A stretch of 64,000 nt of DNA from Anas platyrhynchos (Eukaryota > Chordata > Aves > Anseriformes > Anatidae), in NCBI RefSeq assembly GCF_047663525.1, contig NC_092597.1:23690501-23754500 (forward strand), read 5' to 3'. The position numbers and the translations under genes were made by a program. This document shows, one piece after another, positions 1-13,000 of this stretch (within the stretch, counting starts at the first letter, position 1; every line of letters starts with the position of its first letter). The notes below the pieces were generated by a model that was not told the DNA's origin, ran no database searches, and saw only the letters and a list, made by a program, of their open reading frames with translations.

Positions 1-947
1 CTGTGTAAGTCAGTAAAGGTGACTTCACAGCTTACTCTCCTCCACACTGGCTGTCTTGCCTTTCATCCTCCTGGTCCTGGAGGCTGTCTCAGTTGTCTTG
101 CGCTGGGTCTGCTGCTTGCATGACCCCACAGTGAGCAGAAATCAGCTGCTTTTGGGGCTCGTTCACCAGGACACCCCCATCTGCTGCTGATCAGCAGGTC
201 GAGCTGGCTTGGTGTGGGGTCAGACGGACAACAGGACAAGGAGGGAATGGCAGAAGATGGGAGCAGAAGGCAGCAGCCCTTGCTTGCAAGCAGCAGGCTG
301 TTAGGGTCAGTGTTGAGTAGCTGTACCCCCACAGGGGGTGCTTTGGGTGGCTGGGACAGGCCCCTATAAGGAGCCCAGCAGAGTTAAGAGGCTCCTCTTG
401 GTCTGTCCTCTAAATATCTGCTCTCTTGGCCTGTACACGTTTTATAGGGCAAGCAAAGCTGTATTTTTTTCTTGTTGCTCCACCAGCAAATAAGCCTTTG
501 AAATATCAAAGCCTCTCTGAGCTTAACTGGGAAGCTTGATGTAGGAACCAAGATAGCATTTGATGCTGTTTGCTGGCGTTGGAGTTGAAGAGGCTGTTAT
601 GTGCTGTCCTCTGCGAAGGTCTTACATTGAAAAGTGGTGGGAAGGAAACGTGGATGATCTCTCTCTTGTAACAGGAACCTGCACATCTGAATGAGTCCTT
701 TGTTAGGCAGACCCAGCCTGAGGAATTCAAGACATCTTGATGAGAAACCTCTGACTGCCTAGATCCAAACCTGTAATTTTGGGGGTGCTTTCCTGCTTAA
801 TGATCCGCACAGCTAATCTGGGAACTTTGTTTAGCAAGATTTGGCATGTTTTCACAACTCAGTGGGAGGAAAAAATGTTCATTCTAGCAAGTGGTGGTCT
901 TTAAATTACATCAGAAATGAGTGGTGATGGAGGCTCTTTGCTTTTAG
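1..947 (+). other. PIAS1: PIAS1 intron (partial)
   Basis: No exon, RNA gene or repeat recognised. Short open frames here lack codon bias and homology that I can see. Confidence 0.8.
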
Positions 948-1038
948 GTTTTGTTTATCAGAAACCAGTTGTCCACAAGAAGATCACTTCCCACCCAATC
1001 TGTGTGTGAAAGTAAATGGGAAACCATGCAGCCTTCCA
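948..1038 (+). CDS. PIAS1: PIAS1 coding exon 5 (PINIT domain)
   Basis: Acceptor TTTTAG at 942-947 and donor GTAAGT at 1039. It reads [19 protein letters not shown] and on to KPCSLP. The first base completes a codon from an exon outside the window. The exon number assumes the usual 14-exon gene. Confidence 0.95.
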
Positions 1039-4000
1039 GTAAGTAAGATGTTATTTTGACATACATAATTGGATAGCAGTGGTAAGAGCTGTCTGTCAGG
1101 AGTTTGCCTGAGAATGTATCCTAACCTTTGTTTTCACGTTTTGGAGCATTTGAATGAAGATGGATAGATGAATGAAAAAGGTAATTAAGTAAATTGTTTC
1201 TCAGGAGACCAGCCAGTAGATCAGGAAGATTAATACTCTGAAAGCATGACAGTAAATTTTCATTTGACGAGCATCCACCAAGCCTGGCTAAAATTGGGCT
1301 ATTTTGGAGGCTGAGTGTGCTGGGAACAGAGCATCAGTGACCAACAGGAGTAGTCCTGGGACAAAGCACGGGGTTGGGTTGAGCAATGTTAGCTTGGCAG
1401 GTTGAATAAGAGCACTGAGAGACAGCAAAGCTGCCTTTTAATATTCTAGCAGGCAGGCTTAGTGTAAAGAAGAAGGACTTGTGAAATATCTCGTGTTTGC
1501 TGTCCGATAGGTGTATTTTTAAACTGAAAACTCAGGTGGGACACAGCAGATACTGCCGTGGGGTTGGGGGGAGCAGGGAGGGAGAAGGCAAAAGCACTTT
1601 TCTTATTTTGCTGAGAGAAAAAGTACTTTGATTCGCAGGGCTATCTTCCACCAACCAAAAACGGTGTTGAACCAAAGCGACCTAGCAGACCAATCAACAT
1701 TACCTCACTCGTCAGATTATCGACGACGGTACCAAACACAATCGTTGTTTCGTGGACTGCAGAAATTGGAAGAGTAAGTGACTTTGCTTGGTGCACAGCG
1801 CTGTCTAAAGCTTACTGATTTCTGCTTTGGCATCTGCTTGAAAGATTTGTAAGATAAGCAAGTTTAATTGTGCAGAAAATGCTTCATGGTTTAACAGTAG
1901 GATGTTCCTTCTTTTGGTTGTGTTTCTGTTACGTTATGCTAGGCAGATAGGACACGCTCCCTTAGATCACTAGTCCTCCAATTTTTTGGCAGTGCGAGCT
2001 CTCCTTCACCCACTGCCCACCCGTCTTTGACTTGGTGAAGGAACAGATAACAAGTTTGAGAAATAAAACTCATTTATTTGTCCTAACTTCAGGCATTAAG
2101 CAATTCCTGACTTGGGGACTTGACAAAAAACAACTTTAATAAGTCAGTCCTTGAGTCAGGGCATTGCTTCTGCTGATGACAAAACACTGGATGTGCACTA
2201 TGGCATCTGTATGGGCTTGAAAAATTCTGGCTTTGCCACAGCATCTGTGCTTTTTTTTGTATTCCTGAAAATTGTCCCGAGATGGAACTTTGTCCAAGAA
2301 CTGGTCTGTGTGCAAAGCCCAGGACTCCTGAACCAGTGTGGAAAAATGCTCACAGCTCAACCACGCACAGCAGGCAGCCGTAAAACATCCCGGTGGTATT
2401 TCACTCCCTCTGTGTCATGATGGATTTCTTTGGGGTGTAAAACAGCCGCCAGTTACATCACAGAATAAATAATGGCAGAATGAGTTGTCTTTTATCTAAC
2501 GAGAACCACAGGTATCAGAAATAATGATGTAAAATATACCTATTTTGGTTTGTTGCAGAAGTATCTGCACTCAAATTGAGGAATCTGGTTACTGCTTTCA
2601 GTAAGGAGCTGTGCTTTTCCTTAACATGAATTCAGGGAAAAGAAATGTCAAGTCTGCGTGGACTCCAAGCTGTTCCCTTGTGAGCTAGCTCTTTTCTCAG
2701 CCTTCACAGATATTTCAGCTGTAAAGGAATATAATGGCTAACTTCTAATTTACAGTATGAAATCAAAGATAGGGGCAAATTCTTGGTGTCCTTGATGAGA
2801 ATGATGTGCCGGTCAGAACTTCCCCACTCCTAAAATCTAATGCTTCCTAATATTGGAGGCCTTGACAGTTAAATGTGGGGAATTTTATTTTTAGATGTGC
2901 CTGCGTGGAACAAAATTTGAATTCCCCTCCTCCCTTCCCCTTAAGAGTCAGTTGCATGCCTCAACTCGTGCACTCTACCTTTCCTGAAGTCAGAATGGTG
3001 ATTTTTACACAATCTGTTTCAAGAGCCTTCTGTACAAGATGCCTTGGGCAAGTTCCTAGCTTTGTAGATTCAAGCTGTCTGTAAATAATTTCACAATGTT
3101 AATTAGCTTTTTTCTAACTTCTATACTAATTGAGGCATTAAACAAACAAGTTAAAGCAGTAGTGGTTTTTAACGATGTGAGAGACGTTTGTTGCAAGAAT
3201 AAAATATTTAAAATGTGTTTCTGATGCTATTCCCATTTGTGTAATTCTATACTAAGATGTACGACTGAAATCCTGTCTTTGGATTCTGATGACATCCTAA
3301 ATAGTGGTAGATGTCACAATTGGATGGATTTTTCGGATTTGTTTTCTTAGTGGAAACCTACATGACAGTTGCTGGGGGCTAAGGGGGGGGCAGCTCTTTC
3401 ATTTCTCAATTTTAAGTATATGAATGCAGCTACAGGTTCGGAGAACACGCTTTATATCCAAAAGTAAGTCTGAGCCTGCAAATTCTGTGCTTCCCTTTTT
3501 GTTTCTAGGGTGTGGGGGTGGTGGTGATGATGCTGGTGAATGCATAGTACAACGTCCCATTTTTAGAAAGACGGTTTTACCTGCTGGTAGTAGCTTGCAA
3601 GAGAAATGAAAGCTTCAGGAGCCGTAGGTGGTGGTCTGAGAGCCCTTAGGGATGCCAGCAGGAGCTGCACTCCTGCCTGCCCTGTCCCTGGAGCAAAGGG
3701 GGAGCTGCTGGGGAGGTGTTTGCCCTGCCTGCATGCCAAATCACCTTCTGGAGTGGCAGAAGCGAAGATCTCCGGCTCTTTGCTGACACAAATAAGGAAC
3801 ATTCGCCTGGTCTGGTCTGCCAAAGGGGAAGGACGGGCAGTGGGGAGTGGCGATTTCCTGCCCCCCTTGCTGGATCCTGAGAGTATTCCTTGGCCCCCTG
3901 GCACTGCTGAGCTCTCACTGCCTTTCTGCTGCTGAGTTTCGGCAGTGGAGTAGCCACAGACATTTCACAGACAGGTAAGTGCAGGAGGATAAGAAAGGAA

Positions 4001-7000
4001 GGCTGAACAGTGCTTCCAGACCGAGTAGGGGACCCTCCAGATGATGCATCTTAGTTATTACTTTCAGAGAGACACAACTGTTGTTTTTTTCCTCTTTGGA
4101 AAAAGAAAGAAGCTTTTATTTTTAAAAAGAAAAAAAAAAAGATCATATTTGGTCTGACAGCTTCCCTTGGATGTGTTGCACAGCTGTAGCACCTAACATA
4201 ATTTATGTGAAATTACCCTTTTAAAATGGGCTGTAGGCTACATGCCCTGATTTAGATGTGAGACTTGTAGAGGAGCCCTAAGTGCTCCTTTGATAGCTGA
4301 AGGAATAGCTTCTTTTGCAGCTAAATCTAATCTCAGTGAAGCCCGAAGTCGCTCTTGTTGCATCTCTAAAACTGCAGCCCTGTGAGCTTCCTGCAGCACC
4401 GTGGGTTTTGTTTGGTTTGAAAACTGCCTTCTGACCATCCCTAACTGCTTCAGAATTGCAGGGCCCTGTCATCGTGTAACAAAGTGCATAAACATTGCTA
4501 TCTCCTGATTAAAACGTTTTTTATTTTGATTTTTTTGTCCTTTTCCAGAACTATTCCATGGCAGTCTATCTGGTTAAGCAGCTGTCCTCCACGGTGTTAC
4601 TGCAGAGGTTGCGAGCAAAAGGCATACGGAACCCCGACCATTCCCGAGCACTAAGTACGTCTGATGCACTTCTCATTGAAAAAGGAAAAATAGCTTTTGT
4701 AAGCGAAGATTTGAAATAGAAATAGAAATACTAACCGAGGTTTGGACTTCCTACAATTCTCTGAGTTTCGAGAATCTGATAGTGGTGTTCTTTGTATTCA
4801 GTTCCAATTCAAAGACTCAGAGGCTTTTGTTTGTACTAGGAGCCAGTCCAGGAACCCTGTTGACACTGTGTAGGGAAAAATGCAAGAGAATCTCTTTCAG
4901 TTCAGTCATGCTGGCTTTGTTTCTTCAGAATACAACAACTGTATTTACATAGTTAACTGGTAATTCAGTACCTCGAGCAAGCTGAACTAAATGGCAAATA
5001 CTGAACCTTGATGCTGAAGTGCTGGGGGAAGGTCGTCGTCAACACGATTTCTGTTCCTTTGGCACGGTACCGTGGTTGTGGAGAGGGCTCCTGGAGATAA
5101 AGAGTCTGGCACAATACTCCCTCCACTCCCCTCCTTCCAAATTTAGCGTGAGGTTTGCTGCTTTGTTGTTTTCTCTGACAAGTACACAGCGGTATAATAA
5201 AAATGCGAACAGAATCTGCTACACACCTTTCTTTTCAAGGGAAAGGATGGAAATACCAACACCTGCCAGCAGCTGTTGGTCAGACTCGTTCATGCCCTGT
5301 TGGGGGATGCTCAGATGAGGTGCGTTGTGCACAGCATGGGACCTTCCACAGGAGGGAAGAAATTCACCCACCAGTAAACGCAGTGCTGCAAAGCCAGTGG
5401 TGTATAGCACCGGGCATTAGCTTGTGTTAATCCAGTATGATTCACAATGCACAAAAATCCAGAGTTTTTCCAGGTGGCTCCTGCTTTTTGTCTGCAAGGG
5501 GACAATGGGTGTAGGTACGGTTCATAGAGCAGGAAGAATGTGGAGCTGTGACTTGTTCATTTAAACAAAAGCTGCTTATAAAACAGTCCTTATAGATAAA
5601 AATAGAGGTTGGGCAGAGATGAAAGACTGCTGTAGTTTCACTGTTATTTCACTGCAGTTATTTAAAACACGAATTTTGCCAGGGTACTTCTGTAGTTTTC
5701 TGTTTCTCAGTTTGCTCTTCAGTCTTGAATCACAGGATTGCTTGATGAGTATTGCAGAGGTTTACATAGACTTGTCCACATTAGAATTACCAAAGTTTTT
5801 TTTTCTTAAAGTTAGCAGTAGTGTTAATGTTGCTCATTTTATTGATAGATTTTAAGAAACTTCCAGCTATATATTTGTGTATATATGGAAAGACACATCT
5901 CTGTGTAAATATTTTTTCTAGGGATCTTGGTTTAAGATGAACTTTTCCTGTTTTTAGCTTAAATTATCATTTATGATCTTTCTAGACAATAAAGACTACT
6001 TATGTTACATATTCATTGTGCAGGTTTGAAACAGTAGTTACTGCTGTTTGCTTCCAGTAGATATGGTAAATTGTTTAGCACAGAGTTCTAAATCTGTTTT
6101 GTCATCATTTTTTTAAAAATTCACTATGAAGTTAACATTTTTTTCTTTCAAATAACAGTTAAAGAGAAACTGACCGCAGATCCCGACAGCGAAATAGCAA
6201 CAACAAGCTTAAGAGTTTCTCTTCTTTGTCCAGTAAGTGTTCTTGATACCCTCACAACTGATTCTGATCAAAAGGAAAAAAACTCGCTGTTCACAGACAA
6301 GTGTTTGTAGAGGTTAGCTTGTGCACTACCTTTGTGGGGATGGGATTCTGTACTCAGCTTAACCATGTGCTTTGGCCCTGAGCAGATGAGTATTCCCTTT
6401 ACTTGAAAATGCTTTTCAAAATTACATGTAAGCATCCATTTAAATCTATCACTAGATCATGTGAATGTGCAGCTTGGGTCCTTGGTGCTTGGTTGTGATA
6501 AAAACCACTCTCAGCAGTAAGGTAGGTGAGTCTGTCTATTAAAAACAGCTCTTCAGGCGGCATCTGCAGCCAAGAGTTGAGCATCTTTTAGTTGATTATA
6601 TACGTGTGTACACTTAAAATATTTCATCAACTTAGATGAAAAATGAAGCAATGTCCTAGAGGATGTTCAAACAAAATTTGTCCCAGCTTTGAAGTGGGAG
6701 AGTCCGATTCCAGTGAATGTGGAAGAGGCAGGCTTAATGTTTCTTGGCCTGTTAATTGTTTAACCAAATACATGCAGGGATAAGCAGTAGGTTGTACCTG
6801 GATTTGTTACCATTGTCTGAACTGCACAATATCAATATTATGTGTGCTTTCTTTTAAGCTTTGGGACACGGTGCTATTCTTGTTTTAAATATCATGCACC
6901 TTCAGAATACTGAATTGTTCTGTGTTGATTGACACATTGTCTTTATTGCCGTATAACTTTTTAACCTCTCGTCAAGATTAAGGATGCATCTGTTTCCTGG

Positions 7001-10000
7001 TTTGGCTCAATCCACTCAAGCTTGACACGAAATTCTCAGTTCTGAAATCTAAAGAAAGTTGACTTCATTTATTCTTAGAAAATGATTTTTCCAGTTACTA
7101 AATACCTGCTTACACTCTAACAATGTAAAGATAAAAGATTTGCTTCGTAAAAAGTTTATATCTAATGGCACATTTAACACAGTGGTTACTTTTTATTTAA
7201 AAAAAAGTAGATTATTGTACATCTGTGTGGTATTTGCACAATCTTAAGTCTTAAGAGTTACCATCAATGTTCATATGGAGAACTGCAAGTAATATATTTA
7301 CTTACAAACATGTTCTGTCTTTCTGTAAGATTTAGGAATTGTCTTTAAGATAAAATCCTGATCTGCAAACTTAAAACCTCATAACATGAAATCTTAGAAA
7401 CATACAACCCTATGAATCACATCGAAACTACTGCAGATGTGGACCACCAAAGTGTTTCAGGTCCACACCTGGCAGTTCGTTTTGCTGAGTCGCTTTAGTT
7501 AATTTTTGTTGTGCAATCAATACTTTGTTATTCTGATAACCCCGCTGCTTTTTATGTCATTCTTCAGGCATGATGTTTTTCCCACTTTATTAGTTTCGAA
7601 TACAGACAAAAGTAATGATCAGTTAGTAGGAATTAAATGACTCTAAGAGGTTAGAAGTACCTATGTATTAATTCGTTATCCTAATCTTCATGCATCTTCT
7701 GGAATTACTTTTTTTTGAAATTATTTTTTTTACTTCAGCCATACTTAGTTTGTCAAAACTGCCACTTCAGGCAGTCAGGTTTCTGTCCTGTCTTAAGTTT
7801 TCTGACATACTTCAGTTTGCCCTAATTGTGTCCATTTGATTTCTAGATGCATCTTCCTCCTTGCTGACTGTGATTCAGATCAGTTATTAAAGCAGGAAGA
7901 TACGAGATTAGGTATTTGTAAACTTGCAATCCTAAAAACAAATGCATCAAGTTCTACTTGTCTTTATCAGTTTTGTCAGGGATTAAAACGAAAAACTAAT
8001 CAACCATTAGGCTGCAGCTTATCAGAAGTGCTACTTTCTTCAGTATTTCCTCTTTAAAACGTGGTTCTTATCTGATAGGCACACAAACAGTCTGTGGCGA
8101 CATATTTGTCTCTGTCATTTTAATACTGCTTACAAAACGTGTATGCTTGAGTTTGTTCCAGCACGTTCCCGAATTCTGTGCTGTTTGATCTCACTGTAGC
8201 TCTTGGAATAATCCATCACTGCAAAGCTCTTTGGGACAGAGCCTGGGCCTTTCAAACTGTCCTGTAAGGGAAGGATGGCTAGCGGGATTCAGACTGGCCT
8301 CAGGTCTGAATGAGATTTTATTATAAGCTCCATATTTTCACCTGCTGGTTTGTAATCATTTGGCTTAGGCAGATTTTTTTTTTGTCTGTACTTTGTGCTC
8401 ACTTTCTAATGCTTGAGTGGAAAGTGTATGCCTCGAAAGTATGCCTTGAATATGCTTTAGTCTCCAACAGCAGAACCAAAACTTAAAATATGATGCATCT
8501 TCGGGTCTGTTGATGCTGTTCCTCGTATCTCATTCATTATGGGTGTGATTCTGTCATGTTATGTACACGTGTGTACGAGCAAAATAAGTGGAATTGGATA
8601 GCTGGATAAATAAGAGTGGCAGGTTTAGATTTTATAACCTTTATTTTGCCCTAAGAAAAAGCGCAGGGCGAGACAGCTTCCTCCGAATGTGTTTTGGATT
8701 GCTGCTGAGCTTTTTTTAGCACAGAGGCCTGCTCTCCCTCAGAGACCGTGTAGCGCAGAGAAAAAGCTGCCCTTAACTGCTGGCTGAATCGAAGAATCAG
8801 CAGGCAAGGAGGCTGGGCTGAATCTGCCTTTCAGGAAGGCACTTGGATTCATGTTCCCCCCCCGTTTTTCCCCCCCGGAATAAAAATAAATAAATCCTTG
8901 GGCTCTGCAGCAGGACCAAATATTTAGCCGAACAAAAATTCCAAATCTAGCATTTTACTGTAGGTTTTGCAGCGTTGTTTACAAATTCTTAGCTCCTGTT
9001 TTGGGTGCATTTTTTAACGTGAAGAGATAGCAATGTTTTGTAAGCCAGTAAAAAAAAATAAAAAATAATAATGCAGTGTTTCTTCAGCTGATGGGAGGCA
9101 GGGATCAAACAATAACACTATTGGGAAAGAGTTTTTCAAAACTTGGGATGCATCCTTTCTTTTGTGACCTTTTCTTTTTGTCAGTTCTGACACAGCTTGG
9201 CCAGTGTGGCAGAGCTGATCCGGGATGGTCAGTGCCAAAAGTGGGGAGAGGAGACGTGGCTCGTTAACGCTGTGTGTGCTGCTGCTGTCCAAGCCAACTG
9301 CTGCATGGAAGTTACAGGCACGGTTCTTGTACCAAAAGATTGTGATTTTTTTTTTTTCTGGTTTAAATCACTTGGGAGTGTTTGTTCTCCCTGCAGCATG
9401 TGTCTTTGACCTGTTTGCTTTTCTTTTGCATCGCCCAGAAGCATCCAGGTTTCATCTCCCCTACCCTCACTCTTGCTCCTTGCTGAGCTAGGAGACTCGT
9501 TTTGTGCCCAAAAGACAAATGAGCCATTGACCTGCCATCTGGGAGATAAGAATCCATAACAGACATGGATCAGGGGGCCTTGCTTTGTTGGGGGTTGATT
9601 ATGTGATAGAAATAATGTGCTTGGTCATGGATTTTGGGGGAGGGGGTGCCAACCACATGGCACATCCAGCACCTCCTGCTGCCCGAGCTCTCCAGCACCA
9701 TTACTGCAGACTCCCCAGGGAGTTCTCTGCTCCCCTCCCATCTGGTGGCAAGTTTTGTGACAGTGACTGAAAGCCAGGGGGGGAAGAAAAACAAGCGAGA
9801 TCTTGTAGCTGAGCTGAGTTTGCTGAGAGCAGGGTGGAGGGGTTTCTGCTTACAGGAGATGCAAAAAGAAAAAAAAAAAAAAGTGCATCATGGAGGAAGT
9901 AGTGGGCTGTGAGGAGAGCCTTTGTTCTTGATATTGTTTTTAGGTTTTTGATATTCTGAGATTGAGTGCCATCCTGTGGCACCCGTCTTGTATTGCTCAT

Positions 10001-13000
10001 AATCAGTATGCATGGCCACATTGCTTGCTTAGGCCAAACCAAAAGCAGTTCCTCCTCCTAGCTGCTGCTGCAGTTGGCTGAAGGTTTTCAAATCATGTAA
10101 TCGTGTATTTTGATCAATTACATATAACTTCAAAATCCTTGGTATAAATAGTTCTTAATAAATCTCTTTTTTGTGTTTTTGTTTTTTCCCCACGGAGGGG
10201 AAAGTCCTGTTTAGATGTTCCTACTTCTTAGTTTTAGTTAGGTCAGTTAAAGCCCTTCCTAAACTGCAGCATGAGCACTTCACCAGCAAACAGCTGCCTG
10301 CTTTTTGGGGAGAAAAAATAAAATAAAATCAAAAATCTGATTAATGAGAGAGGACTTTCACTGCCTAATCAATTTTGCATTCGTTGTAATCATATGTCAG
10401 TGTTTGCTTTGGGTTATCATTGATTTATCATGGATCAGTCTAATCCAAGTCAAGATATTCCTGTTCCTAAATTCAGTCTGGACACCTCCTGTGGGTACCA
10501 CTCCTGTGTCTGTCTGCTCTGGGTAAGCACCCAGCTGTGCTTTCTGTGGTAAGCCTGGGGAAGCTCTGCTGGCCTGCAGACCCCTGCTGCCCTCCTGCTT
10601 TTCTCCAAACACGAAGGAAGGGTGCTCCCCATCCGAAGGCTTATTTAGAACTTGTTTTCTCCTGTGTCATCTTCCACTAACACTTGCAGCCACTTTATAA
10701 AGTTGAAAAGCTGTAATGTGTGATAGGGGACAGTCAGCTGTTTGCATTTTACATCAGAAAAAGGGCAGCAAACTTTCAGGGTAACTCAAGTGTATGCGTA
10801 GCAGTGGTGTTTAGCACAGGGGAGGACGTATAAAATAGCTTCTGAAGAGTTAACAGGTGTGACTTATTTTGTGAGTAGTCACTTTCTGACAGCTCCTTGG
10901 AGAAGACAGTGAAAATAACAGAGAAAAGTACCAGGAAATGAGCTGTAACACTGCAAATGCATTTCTGTATGCTTGCTTCTGAGTGCAAAGTCGAGTAAGT
11001 AATTATAGCAGTGCCCTGATGGATAGAAGGTGGACAGCAGTTTGAATACACACTTTGTCAATTGTCAGCTATGAATGAATAGGAGAGGACTGACCCGTGT
11101 TCACCAGATTTTACAACAATAACAATCACAGAGAACTATTTTTTGTGGTTTGTCCAGGACACTGGTATGCTACAGATGGTTGGTGGGCTCTGCATGTTGA
11201 TGAGGGGAGTATGGAGGATGTAGTCCTCGGTTTCCTTCATCAAATGTAGTTAAAATTTTGATTTTTAGTAACATTTGTGTTGACAATCAAACCTACATAT
11301 GAGGAAGGAGGGAGTAATGTACTATGGCATGAGTTCTAATTGAAACTTAAATTTGTGAGTTCCTTCTCAAGTAGAATTCATCCTGTCCCTATATTATTCA
11401 GACAGAAGACAGAAAAGCCCTGCTTGTTAACTTAATGACAAAGTGATGCAATCTTGTTGTTTTTTTCTCTTAAAGCTTGGTAAAATGCGGCTAACTATAC
11501 CGTGTAGGGCCTTGACTTGTTCGCACCTGCAATGTTTTGATGCCACTTTGTATATCCAAATGAACGAAAAGAAACCAACTTGGGTTTGCCCTGTCTGCGA
11601 CAAGAAGGCTCCCTACGAACATCTCATTATTGATGGGTGAGTACAGCTTAAACCAAAACGAAGGGTATAATTTACACTTGTGTTACTGCATTTGTGCAGT
11701 ACAGAATATGTTGCTCTGCAGTCCTGGCTATCTGGCTACGAGCTGCTTTAAGCTACTTCGTCTTTTAATTTCCCTGCTGTTAAGAACTATTAACGAGTTG
11801 CATCTTCATTCAGTATTCTGGAAGAATTGTGGTGGTCAGACCGTTATAATTAATAGTAATGAAAGGTGTTCTTTTCAATCCCAGGTAGACCTTTTGAGCT
11901 ATTGTGCCTAAAGGACAGTTATTCTTTTTAACATTCCATATTTCTGGATTTCTAGGTGAAAACACATTCCATTTTTTTTTTCCCTTTTTTTTAAATGGGG
12001 CAACTGCACAGATCTGCCAATTGATAAGACATTCATGTTAGATCAAATTGATACTGCCACCTTGCCCCCAGGACGTACATACGATTTCACACTTGAGGGG
12101 TTGCTATATAGAGAAAGTGACAGAGATTGATTCCCTCCTACTGGCTACCTGCAGAACATTAGGAAACAAATATCAGTCTCTATGAGCAAATGCTGGATAA
12201 GAATTCCTGGGTTTGCAGTTTGATTCCTTAGACAGGAGCCTTCTTTCTGGAGTGTGATAAAGGAGGAGAACAGGTAGAGTATCTTGGAGAACTCTGTATG
12301 AATGTTTTATGAAAAAGAATTAAAAAAAAACAACGAAACTGAAAACCACCCACAAGCCTTTTTGGAGACATTGAAGGCTTCCACAGGCTGCTTTAGATTC
12401 AGGAAGCCCTGAGCTTACATGTCCTCTGCTTTGGATCAAGGAACTGTAGGGTTCCTTCTTCTAGCTTTACAGCCTATACCAATGGAGGCTAACAGTAAAT
12501 AATTCACACAGTGTATCATCCTTATTTCTTCTTGTGTTGCCCAGTGTGGATGGTGGCATTTAGGTGATGTAGCAGCAGAATCCCAGAGAGAAAGTTCTTT
12601 CTAGAAAATCTTTTAATCTGGGAAAAAGCAAACTTTCTCACTAATTAAAGCAACACTCTTTGCTAGGCGAGAACCACATGAATAGTCTTGGTCAGAAGCT
12701 GGAATTCCCTCTGGGAGTGATGTTGTGCCAGCATCCTAGACGCTTTAGGAGGCACAGCAGGGAGAAGAGTCTGAGTTTAGATTCCCATGCTCAGACTTTG
12801 TTAGGAAGTTTTCACTTTAAAAGGAAAAAGAGGAAATACTAGCCTTGAAATATTCAGCTGTAGGGATTGCTTTAATTACTTCCTCAGTTAAATATTGTTG
12901 AATATAAATAGGAGTAACTGAGATTTTTCATTTTTCCTGCGTTTTGGGAAAGGGAAGGTTCTGTGTTTTGAGATTTGGAGGATCCTACACCTGTCATTTA